Below, one piece after another: positions 1 to 10,207 of a stretch of DNA of 64,000 nt (its first letter is position 1; each line of letters starts with the position of its first letter). A program made the translations under genes and the position numbers. This DNA comes from Dioscorea cayenensis subsp. rotundata (Eukaryota; Streptophyta; Magnoliopsida; Dioscoreales; Dioscoreaceae), in assembly GCF_009730915.1 (NCBI RefSeq), contig NC_052481.1, positions 18,968,386 to 19,032,385 of the forward strand, read 5' to 3'. The notes under the pieces are model-generated. The model was not told the DNA's origin and searched no databases. It was given only the letters and a program-made list of their open reading frames with translations.

Positions 1-1258
1 TTTGAGAGATTTAGTTCTGTGGTGTGTGCAGCTGGTTTCTTGCCCAGTGATCATGATCCTGCATTATTCATCCATACCTCTCAGCGTGGTCGCACTTTGC
101 TTTTGCTTTATGTTAATGATATGTTGATTACTGGTGATGATATGGAGTATATTGTTTTTATGAAGCAACGTCTCAGCCAGCAGTTTATGATGTCTGATTT
201 AGGACCTCTCAGCTATTTTCTGAGGATTGAGGTGACTTCTACAGATGATGGTTACTATCTTTCTCAACATCGATATATTCACGACCTCATTATACGCTCT
301 GGCCTTACTGATTCACGGACTGCCACCACACCTATGGAGCTTTATGTTCAGCTTCGACCTACGGATGGCACACCACTAGAGGATCCTTCTCGTTATCGTC
401 ATATTGTGGGCAGCCTTATCTATCTTACCGTTACCAGGCCGGATATTGCTCATGCTGTTCATGTGCTGAGCCAGTTCGTTAGTACTCCTACTTCCGTCCA
501 CTATGGTCATTTACTTCGCGTGTTGCGTTATCTAAGGGGACGACATCACGGCGCTTTGTTTTATGCTCATTCTAGTCCGCTCGACTTCACGCTTACTCGG
601 ATTCCACTTGGGCGGTGACCACATTGATCGCCGGGTCCATCACGGGTTATGTGCATATTTCTTGGCACTTCTCTTCTTGCATGGAAGTCCAAAGCAGATG
701 ATCGATGTCACGTTCTAGTACTGAGGCAGAACTTCGGGCACTTGCTACTACCACATCTGAAATTGTATGGCTTCGTTGGTTCTTTGGCTGAATTTGGTGT
801 CTCATGTAATACTCCCACTCCTCTTTTTTGTGACAACACTGGTGCTATACAGATTGCCAATGACCCCGTGAAACATGAATTAACCAAGCATATTGGTGTT
901 GATGCATTTTTCACACGTTCACATTGTCAGCAATCGACCATTGCTCTTCAGTATGTGCCGTCTGAGTCTCAAGTTGCTGATTTCTTCACCAAGGCCCAAA
1001 CTCGAGAACAACATCGATTCCATCTTCACAAACTCTGTGTCTCAGATCATCCTAATCAACCTTGAGTTTGAAGGGGGGTGTTAAAAGAGCCCATTACTAT
1101 ATAGCCCATTTTAGCCTTTTACTTCTTGTGTCTATATATACTTGTATACATCACTACATGAATAACACACTTCATATCATTCTTCCACTCTTCATCTCAT
1201 TCTTCCTCTCTTCACTCTCTCTATGTTCCATATAGCCTTATTCTAACATCATCTAACA
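1..1258 (+). mobile_element. Copia LTR retrotransposon, 3' part, cut by window edge
   Basis: This is the 3' portion of a Ty1/Copia element. The first ~600 bases encode the C-terminal half of a Copia reverse transcriptase, with a palm motif of the YVDD type inside LLLLYVNDMLITGDD. Next comes RNase H (CDNTGAIQIANDP, then KHIGVDAFF and VADFFTKA), which is the usual Copia order. A polypurine tract (GAAGGGGGG) follows, then the 3' LTR. The 5' part lies outside the window. The element is a fossil with a few breaks. Its age is moderate, since the protein is still easy to read. Confidence 0.9.
1079..1258 (+). repeat. 3' LTR of the Copia element (180 bp)
   Basis: The LTR starts TGTTAAAAGAGCC directly after the polypurine tract and ends ATCTAACA, so TGTTA and TAACA form the short terminal inverted repeat. 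It holds a TATATATA box and a pyrimidine-rich downstream part. The 5' partner is outside the window, so no target duplication can be tested. Confidence 0.8.
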
Positions 1259-3027
1259 AGAATTGGCCTTGGGAAACAAACTAAACCATAATCCCAGCTT
1301 CATGTTTTGGAGACAGTAATTAAACTTTTGGTAGTGACAGTTATTTATTGCATCCTTGCATATTTAATATAGAGTTTACCACATTCCATCAATGCAAAAC
1401 AAGACATAAGACTCAAATGAGAACTATAACTCAACTGTTAATTAATACAGTCAAGACACAGAAACCATATAATTACTATACTGTAACCAAAATTAAACTG
1501 AACTGCAAGAAAACTGTTGCTTAGTTGCTTCACAGGAACAAAACATTTTATTTTAAAAGTGACCATTTGCCTCTTATATAGCCTCATGAAAATAATTTTC
1601 AGAAGCATATATCTGTATGAAAATGACCGAGTTTCTCCTTAGATGAATGACAATGTTTCAAGAAACACAATCAACTGGACTTCAACATTGGTGTTGTCCA
1701 ATGTGTTTAATGGTTCAAGTAAATCTTTCAAACCTTAAAGTCAGACCTTGTCTAGCCTTTTCAATTTATTAAGGCAAATAAACAAAACTCTCATAGTGTT
1801 GAAAAAATATGTGACTTGACTCTCTAAAACCCAACTGAAATTAAGTAACTTCCAAAAAACTAAAATAAAAAATATATTTGTATTAAAAAATTATTTTGAT
1901 TATCTCCCATGGGTCCTAGGTTATCATCTAACTTGGGCACTGACATAGTGGTTGTCACCATGATCAAACGTGCATGCTTTTCTGCTTCTTCCTGTGCTAT
2001 TCTTTTTTATATACTGATTGGGATCAACAAAAATGTGTGAGATGTTTACGGAAACTTTGCAGTGGTGGATTGCACTTTATCTTTTCGGGTATGTGGTAAC
2101 CTTTCAAGCTTTCAGCTGTAGATTCCTAACCTGGTTGAGCTTCAGATATGGGATTGGCTTTATTAGACTTGAATCTATACATTTTATATTCCCAGCCTTC
2201 AAAGTGATTGATTGTTTTCCTGCTAATTTGGCCTTAACCTGGATTCTATCATTCTGATATAAACCAGAGCTATTCCCTTATTCTAATTGATCAGACTGAC
2301 ATAGGAAATTTCCACCACTATTTTGGAGTCATAATAGTCTCTCCAAACAAGTGCGTCCATTGAGTTGCAGATAATAATACTAGAAAAATATAAACAAAAC
2401 TCAACTTAAAAATATGTTACTTTCACAGCACTGAAAGTAACATTGCATTTCCAAGGCCATAGTGGTAACCAAGGCCTGACTCGAGGCTATCAATGTTTAA
2501 AGCTCACACTAGAAGACCAACAGAACTCAACTCAGCAGTAAAAAAATGATTTGGAAGCATGCCAATTATTGATATACGTCATTAAAATAAAAATAAAAAT
2601 AAAAATAAAAATAAAAAATAGCTGACAAAGAATTGGAGGAGACTCTATTGGAGGAACTCTGAATGAGAGGATCAAAGCTGATTGCATCTTCCAACCTTTG
2701 AGTTTGATTCTCTTCTATCATTTCCCATAATGTACTTTCATTTTGAACCTTTGAATCTTGTGAATTTTAAGCCTTTCATGAGGTAATTGTATGGTTAGTG
2801 TTTTGGACCCTTTAAATTAATCTTTCTACGGGAATTCATATTTCAGTAATTGATATAGAGCTTGTGCAATTGAATTCTATTTTTATTTATGTTGGTGATA
2901 TACAAACACACACACATATATATATATATGGGGATGAAAACAAGCATTGAAAAGAATAAATCATCACATGAGATAAATTAATAACTAGAAACTGTTTGAG
3001 AAACAACTTTAATTACCTCTGAGTTAC
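1259..3027. other. Intergenic, no gene recognised
   Basis: AT-rich sequence with many stops in all frames. It contains an (AAAAT)n tract at about 2584-2618 and a mixed CA/TA microsatellite at about 2898-2930. The small open frame at 2018-2257 has no recognisable domain and I take it as chance. Confidence 0.6.
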
Positions 3028-3348
3028 CTACAAAGCCCTTGTTTTTCCACCATCTAACAAACTAGTCATAGTAATGGTATGCATCAGCAACACCACTGTA
3101 GTCAATGTGTACAACTGCATGTCCCAGTGCGGTTAATTTTGCTCATAAGGAAAGATACAGACAGTTAAAGAAATCACAAGCATAAAATAGCTTACCAGTG
3201 CTGTATAGAACTGTGTAGGCAACTGCACTCATAAAAAGGGACAAGATTTAAGTGAAAATGAATAGCTAGTTAGTTAAAAATATAATGAAGTTCATGTGTA
3301 CATACAGTGACTGGTTCAAGAAGGCATCCCACCAAGTTGAAAACATCA
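3028..3348 (-). pseudogene. PQ-loop repeat transporter gene fragment (three exons)
   Basis: Three consecutive exons of a plant PQ-loop (seven-helix, vacuolar/lysosomal type) membrane transporter can be read on the minus strand. Exon A (3306-3348) encodes DVFNLVGCLLEPVT, with acceptor TTTTGCAG and donor GTATGT. Exon B (3196-3222) is a 27-nt mini-exon encoding LPTQFYTAL, between acceptor GAGTGCAG and donor GTAAGC. Exon C (3028-3114) encodes LYTLTTVVLLMHT and ends in a stop just before donor GTAACT. The joined order EPVT-LPTQFYTAL-LYTLTTVV matches the family's conserved helix-loop-helix as I know it. No earlier or later exons were found, so this is a captured or decayed fragment rather than a working transporter. 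A CACTA-like terminus lies 3.4 kb away, but the link is unproven. Confidence 0.78.
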
Positions 3349-3597
3349 CTGCAAAAGAAAGAACATGATCAACCAGTGAGTTTATATATTTACATATAGA
3401 GAGAGAGCATGGAAAAGAAAGACAAGTTCTATTTATACTACACTGTTGACCTATAACATGATTCTAACATTGAGGTATTTGATCATGTTCTCCCTAATTC
3501 CACTTAACTGAAATTTTCTATAATGATATCAACATTGACTTTTAACACAAGCCACTTTTGGCCCTTTCTTTAATCATCTCGATCATCAAACATACTA

Positions 3598-3658
<61 letters not shown>

Positions 3659-6589
3659 GCATAAGATAGGTGCAATAATCTAAACTCATGTAGAAAGAGG
3701 TAATTCTATAGCCTCTTCAAGAAGAAAGTGACAGATATAGATAGGAAGAAAATTAAGATGGCTTAAGATTATGTTTATCTAACACTGTTGGACTTGCACA
3801 TGGCTTTGAAAAATCCATATCAAACTTCAATCTAACATATCTCCAAAGACTGATGACTGAAGCTGGGGAATAATTGTTTAACAACCGTATCTATTTATGG
3901 CATCTCATCATTGAATTTCATTAATTTTGCAATAGAAGAGTTACATGATAGTGTGGAACTCGAGACTTAATTTGGTATTCAGTGCTTAGGAATTAATTAA
4001 CTTACAGCTGTGGAGAAATGACCCTCTTCCATATGCATCTTGAAGATTTTCTCGGACAACCTGAACAGGTTTCAGTAACAAAAGTTGATTAAGCTTGACC
4101 AAGATAGTTTCCTTGCATGATTCAGATCATTGGCCTTGCCTTTAATTTAAACTTCATTATTCTTCCATGATAAAAAGAAAGAAAGACAACAGCGAAAGTT
4201 CTTCATTGTAACTATTTTCTTTAATGCGATCCATCAATTACTTGTTCTTGTGCAATTTGTCGAATAGAAGAAAACTTAATATCCAAATCAAAAAAGAGAA
4301 CTTAGAATTTTGATTATTCTGTTACTAGTGTCGCAGATCATCTACTCAAATACAATCTGTTGAACTTCAAATATGTTGAGCCTTGGAGAAGATCTCACAA
4401 GGCAAGAAAAAACTAATATTTGAAGATAAACCAATTAAAGCTCTTCACAGAAAACATGTGCATCTATCCAAATTTCAGAAAAAAATAATAATAACATTCG
4501 TTAAACGTAACACTATAAAGCACATAAGTCAGTAAGTATTTTAGTTGGTTTCAGGTATTGAGTGTGCTTTTGTCACCCGGAATGGTGGCTAGTGAACCAA
4601 AGTATCAAAAAAATGAATCACAGAGACTATGAGAAGAATGCTCTTGCAAATAGGCATGAATGGATACTCCACGTCTGCAACTTATCCAATTTGTCTGATA
4701 TTTCCTGTTTATCATTATTCAAATTTATCTATTTATTTATTTTCTAATTTTCATTGAAATCTTCACATATATCATCCAGACTGTATGAATAGACCCACAT
4801 TGCTCAACAACTAACAACCGGTGGCCTGTCTGGAATAAAGTCTATTGGCTGCATCCAATCAATTACGAAATCCATGCTACCAAAAATATATTTCCCCATT
4901 CCTAAGTAAAGTTAGGCTTGTCCTTATTAATGCTTTAATTGGTGACAACCATTCACCATTCACCAATGCAATTAATGTTCCGAGAAATATCATCAACAAC
5001 ATTATCTCTTCCCAGAACAAATCATGTACTAACAAAAAATTCAGATCATCATGCTAATCAGTTGTAAGAAGAAAATTTTAAAAAAATGAAAAAAGAAAGA
5101 AGTCTACGTAAGCTTTAATGGCTAAGTTGGTAGCATGGCACTTCAATGAATAAAGAAAACACTGCAAGTGGATGTATACAAAACTAGAAGATGAATAATA
5201 TTGTGGAGATATGGGAACAAAATTATTCTTTTCTTTGGCCCCAAATGCACCAAAACAAACTCCACAATGGAAAGAAAGATATAGATAGTATATTGATCAT
5301 AAAGGTGTTCTTTCTCTTTTCTTTTCTTTTTTTTGTTCCTTTTTTTTTTTGTAATCATTTTGATTTTATTACTTTAAATTCCATGCTGGGTCTTCTAGAG
5401 TGTGTGCTTCCAAAAGAAACCCATACTTGGAAATCAAGAAGCTATTGGAGATAAGGCAGATGGATAATGGTGATCCCTCCAAGCAAAATCTTTAAATGCT
5501 CTGATGTGAGTGGAATATAATTATTTAAAAGAAACAAAATAAAATAAAACAAAAAATAATACTGCATGTTGTCTCTACTTGAAAACAAAAAATAAAACAA
5601 GAAGCTCAAAATAAAGAAGACACACATGTAAACAAATTGGCAAAGCAATCAAGACAGATTTTTACAAATATTATCTCTACTTGAAAACACACAATTTATC
5701 ACCACAATAAGCTCGGCATCATTTGCAACAGAGTCACATATTAAACATTTAGAACTTTTATCACTGCATATTCTTCAGCTGTATAATTTCTTTTTCCGTA
5801 GACAATCATCATAAATTTCAGATAATAGGCTTTCATGATTGACACAAAGTGAAATCTAACATAATTTGAATCATGAAAACCTTGTTTTATTTTTGAATTA
5901 TATCATTAGATTGGAGATAGAGACAAGTTTGAATGAGTTGTATCTGTTCCTATTCTCAAAATATGATTGTATTCTTTTCTGCAGCAGTTTGAAAAGAATA
6001 TTTTGCACAAAGCATAACATGATCTATTGATTTATATTATGCAGAACACTGCAGGTAGAAATCACAGTGCCAACAAGTTGATTTTGCAGAACTATTATGA
6101 TTGATCATAAAAATCATACAAGTTGTGAAAATTCAGAAGCAAACTCAGCCTTTATAACTATCCAAAACCTAAACCCAATGTCAAATTGGCCTAAAAAGAT
6201 ACCAATTGCTTTTCTTGTTTTCATTTTTCCATTCCTCTAATTCCCAATCATCAAAACAAACACATACCCAATTTTCAAAAAGCTTTTCTTATGAGGATTT
6301 CACCAGTACCTAGCTTTATACCACAACAATCATCATCAAAGACAAATTGCCAGAAATCGTGATCAATGTTCACAAGGAGATGGAGGAAAACATCAGTAGA
6401 AAATAGTCAAATTACCTCCTTTTATGCAATTTCTGCAAAATATGCGTTCTCCTTCGTCTTCTTCTCAAGCTCCGGCGGCTGATGGTGAAGATCCGGCAGC
6501 CGCTGTTGATGCTCCCAATCAAGCAAAGATAAAGCAAAACCTAGGAGTGAGAAAGGATAATTGAAGACTGTCGGACAATATTGGTATTC
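3349..6589. other. Intergenic, no complete gene; (AT)n tract
   Basis: No coding region could be supported. A perfect (AT)n microsatellite runs from about 3600 to 3653. A short stretch near 4019-4062 (minus) looks exon-like, with a polypyrimidine acceptor, but its product is not recognised. GC rises near 6460-6540, close to the CACTA-like terminus. Confidence 0.5.
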
Positions 6590-6713
6590 CCGGCGGTTTG
6601 AATGTAACCCGCCGTGGAAAGTTGCTGCTCACGGCGGTGACATCACAACTGAACATTCGTGGCGGTTTATGGTCAACCACCGGCGAAGTAGCAAAGTGCA
6701 TTTCCTTATAGTG
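6590..6713 (-). mobile_element. One terminus of a CACTA-like DNA transposon
   Basis: Read on the minus strand, the stretch begins CACTATAAGGAAATGC and is followed by repeated GGCGGT/ACCGCC subterminal motifs, the typical make-up of a CACTA (En/Spm) end. The opposite terminus was not found: CACTATAAAG at 4511 is similar, but its flanks do not match as a 3-bp target duplication. The element's extent is therefore unknown. Confidence 0.5.
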
Positions 6714-6950
6714 ATTTGATGATTGCGTTGCTTGGCGTTTGAGAGACCAAATTCAGAATCTTCACCATAGCATCAAGCTCTTCCCCAACATTGTTCTTGA
6801 GCATGTCAACAGGGAATAAAACCAAATTGCTGATGTCTTAGCTCATCATGGAGCTCAAAATCCTCAACTTTCTATCTATTATCAAGGAATGGAAACACCG
6901 CCATGGCTTGAAGACTTTTGTAATCATTTGGGCTTAGAGTTTTAATATTT
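6714..6950 (+). mobile_element. LINE 3' end with RNase H tail
   Basis: The plus strand encodes the C-terminal end of the RNase H domain of plant L1-type LINEs: VNREQNQIADVLAHHG, then WLEDFCNHLGLEF and a stop. An A-rich tail follows (about 6960-6972). Only the extreme 3' end remains, which fits 5' truncation during target-primed reverse transcription. It abuts the CACTA-like terminus at 6713. Confidence 0.7.
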
Positions 6951-7164
6951 CTCCCATGAAATAAAAAAAAACGAAAGAGATGACCAAACACTAGTTTTTC
7001 TTCCTTACTTGAAGCTCCTTTTTTTTCTTACACTTTTTTCCCTCACCCCCACACGCAACTCAAATGGACCAATCTAATTAGCTATTGGATCTAACCCAAT
7101 CCAATTACATGGCTTAAACATGACACTACACCAACAGAATGTTTTAGAGGCGGTTTTCAAGTCC

Positions 7165-7190
7165 TATAGAGGCGGTTAACCGCCTCTATA
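7165..7190. repeat. 26-bp perfect palindrome in CACTA subterminal region
   Basis: TATAGAGGCGGTT is followed directly by its exact reverse complement AACCGCCTCTATA. Variants of the half-site recur at about 7144, 7335, 7377 and 7442. In CACTA elements such clustered subterminal motifs bind the transposase. Confidence 0.75.
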
Positions 7191-8564
7191 GCTATAGTGT
7201 TGTTTTTTTTTACCCGTCTCTAAATCGCCTCGTATCAAGCCGGCTCTATACTTTAGAGCCGGTTTGTACCAACCGTTGGGGTAAGTTTTATTTATAGAAG
7301 CGGTTTTTAATAACAAGAGTATAAACGATTATAACCGCCTCTATAGCTAATAATTTCTTATTCCTCCTTAATAGTTTTAGAGGCGGTTATAACCGCCTTT
7401 ATAGCTAATAATTTCTTTTTCCTCTTCAATAGTAAATAGTTTTAGAGGTGTTTATAACCCCCTCTAAAACTATTAATTTTTCTAACATGTTCATACTTTT
7501 AGAGGTGGTTATAACCAACTTTAAATTTGTTCATTAATTGAATTAAATTTTAATTTATTTTTTACTAAAAATAAATAAATTTATTTAACTTGTAAATAAA
7601 AAATATGAATTTCCTTCTAAATTCAATTTTATTGACTTTTATTGACAAGTAATGATCTCAAGTATAATGTATTTTGATTAATAACAAAATGCGAAGAGTT
7701 TTACACTATTTATCTACTTTTATTACAAAATATTTTTTTACTTAATTACACAAAGTAAAAAGCTTCACGTATCCTCTTAATCTTCAACCCTTTCGATCTT
7801 TAAACATGAATTCTCCTACATAAGAAACAAACATTAGCAAATAAAGAGCTATAATTGTAATTAAAAGTAAATAAAATTCTATTAAATGCTAAATTACAAA
7901 ATCCATACTATGCATAGTTATAAAAATCTAATTTTCAAGTTTAACGCTCATCGTGGAAATAGTGGTTGATATTCTGATAATGGTGGCAAGCATAAACTAG
8001 TGAACATAAAGTTTATGGAATTATGAAAAGCAAAATTATTGTTTAAGATAGCTAAGTGCAAAACATTTTTCTCATGTATTAAAACAATCCTTGAATGAGA
8101 CACCACTGAGATTTGGCTAATTTCTATAGCTCCTTACTACAAACTGTTTCATCAAACAAACACTTTGTCCCATTAGACAAATGGCTGATGTCTAAAATGC
8201 CTGACTACCTTATTTTATATTCACTTATTTGCCATTGAAAGGATAATGAATTTTGAAACTTTGTTTAGTGGAATTCCCTAACATCCCTACAATGATGGGC
8301 GAATTGAGAAATTAAGAATAAGAGATCTTTTATTGATGATATGGAAGCAAAATAGTTTTGTTTATGTGTTCTTCTTGCCCCAATTTAACCATGTTTGACT
8401 TTGAGCATGATTTATTATGGCTTTTGAGAGAAAAAAAAATTCAACAAAAGAGTATGTAACTGACTAATTTCAAGTGCTTCACTGCAATTAAACCAATGCA
8501 TAGGGGGTGCATGCAAATATAATTTTCTCAACATCATTAATGAAAGAATAAGCAATTGATTTAC

Positions 8565-8645
8565 CGCATCAGCAAAAATTAAACCATTTTGGTCTTTGTC
8601 AAAAACCTTAAAAGCTTCTCCCAGGTCCTTCTCAGAATCAGCATC
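8565..8645 (-). pseudogene. Calmodulin-like EF-hand exon fragment
   Basis: An 81-nt, in-frame exon on the minus strand with acceptor TTTCAAAG and donor GTAAAT. It encodes DADSEKDLGEAF and then KVFDKDQNGLIFADA. This is the helix and calcium loop of a calmodulin-like EF-hand (family consensus DKDQNGFISAAE). The loop keeps D1, D3, N5 and G6, but position 12 is alanine in this exon where glutamate is expected, unless the next exon restores it. No neighbouring exons of the same gene were recognised. It sits inside the CACTA element downstream of the Notchless exons, so it is a captured fragment. Confidence 0.7.
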
Positions 8646-9136
8646 CTTTGAAAATACAAATACATATTTCATTAGAACAAACAGATACAACCAATTGCTA
8701 TTTGTTTGTGATCTTAATAAGTAAAAACCTTGTAGGTGATATGAAAAGTACTCTGTTTCTTTCTCAAGAACCAGATGCTGAAGTTGATGCGGTGGAAAAC
8801 TTTGCAAAATCTAACCATGACTGAGTCATTTCCTTCTCTGAACATTACACTCCTGAATATGAATAATGTATGGTGGCCACAAAGATTGTTAATAACATAA
8901 GAATGCATTTCACAAACATAACAACAATCGAGAATATACTAAAAAGGAAATACTCAAAGCTAATACAATAATCATAGCTCAAAAAAAAGCATTCATTGTC
9001 ACTCTGGAAAATACAAAATTTTAAAAGCATCAACCATGTGAATGAAAGGTTTTGTTTACAGAAGGTTTTTTAAAAGCATTCATTGAATGAAAGGTTTTGT
9101 TTAAAAAATTTAAAAAGCATACAAAATTTTAATTAC

Positions 9137-10207
9137 CTGTTGATGACCAGTTATCCGGCCTTTTGAATGCTTGCTTACAGAAGGTTTCCACAATATCATT
9201 GTGAAATCATCAGAACCTGAAACCAGCCTTTCTGGAGCATTTCCTTTCATTTTATTGTATCTTTCTAAGGCTTCCTGATATTGAGATATAGATAAATATT
9301 GAACCATAAATAAGGATCACAAAACAGAAAATAAAATGGTTTTCATGCAAGAATTTTGACAAGAAAATGATATCATCTGAGAAATTCACATAAACTTGAA
9401 TGCCTCTTCTAATATCCTGATGTAATATCAGAATCACACGAGATATAGACTTTCATAGATGAATGAAATTACACTGAGTGATCTGCTTATTGAGTAACAA
9501 GCATTGGAATTAATGTACTACAACAAAAAAGTAAAAAAAAAAACATTTTTTATATTAGTCACCAATGGGATAGAACTAGAATACACGATGGCCATTCGGG
9601 GGAGATATAAGGTTTTACATAACTAACATATCTGCTAGAGTTAAACTTAAGCATATTTTGAGGAAACAATTTATGTGGTAAAAGAACATGTTAATCGTCA
9701 ACTATATACAAAAGCCCCACTATCGCCATTATGTTCCACTTATAGAGGAACATTTCTTAGAACAATTTCAAGCTTATAAATTTGTGCCTTTTTCTAAAAA
9801 AAAAATAGTATCTGCATGTTTTGCTTCATTTGAGCTATTTGGTTATGTGCATTGCGACTTGCTGGAATGCATGACAGAATTAATATCAAAAAGTTTTAAG
9901 CAACCAAGATGATCCATAAGCATTTAATCCCACTAAAAAGAACAAATTTTAGCTTGTTTGCATGATAAACATAGATCTTAAACTGATGCTAATCAAAACA
10001 AAAAATAATCAACTATAGACAACTAGTTAAATTGAAGCGTGCAAATGACATGGTAAGAACAGCATACCACAAAACTCCATACTCACCGCTTTCTTTTCCT
10101 CTGGGGATGAATATGTCTTTCTAGTGTGATCAAAAGGACCAGTTTGAAGAGTATAGTCAGTGCTCAAAGCAAGAGAGTTAACCCAATGTAACCCAATGTC
10201 CATGCCC
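9137..10207 (-). pseudogene. Notchless (NLE/Rsa4-like) WD40 gene fragment, two exons
   Basis: Two consecutive exons of Notchless, the WD40 protein that works in 60S ribosome assembly, lie in order on the minus strand. Exon one (10087-10207, acceptor TTTCAG, donor GTGAGT) encodes GHGHWV and then NSLALSTDYTLQTGPFDH and SSPEEKKA. Exon two (9137-9274, acceptor ATATCAG, donor GTAATT) encodes EALERYNKMKGNAPERLVSG, SDDFTMILWKP and ITGHQQ. Exon one carries a 10-bp tandem duplication (10180-10199) that shifts its frame after GHGHWV. No other Notchless exons were seen. The piece lies within the CACTA element, so it is a non-functional transduplicate of a gene located elsewhere. Confidence 0.88.

Noticed and set aside
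2018-2257. Small aromatic-rich membrane protein
   Set aside because: A chance open frame of 79 codons in AT-rich DNA, without homology that I recognise or a convincing promoter.
4511-4530. Left end of the CACTA-like element whose right end is at 6713
   Set aside because: CACTATAAAG is similar, but the following bases differ and the flanking triplets (TAA and ATT) do not form a target duplication.
8714-8908. A further calmodulin-like exon next to the EF-hand exon
   Set aside because: The reading (MVRFCKVFHRINFSIW) shows no EF-hand residues, and no confident splice borders could be set.
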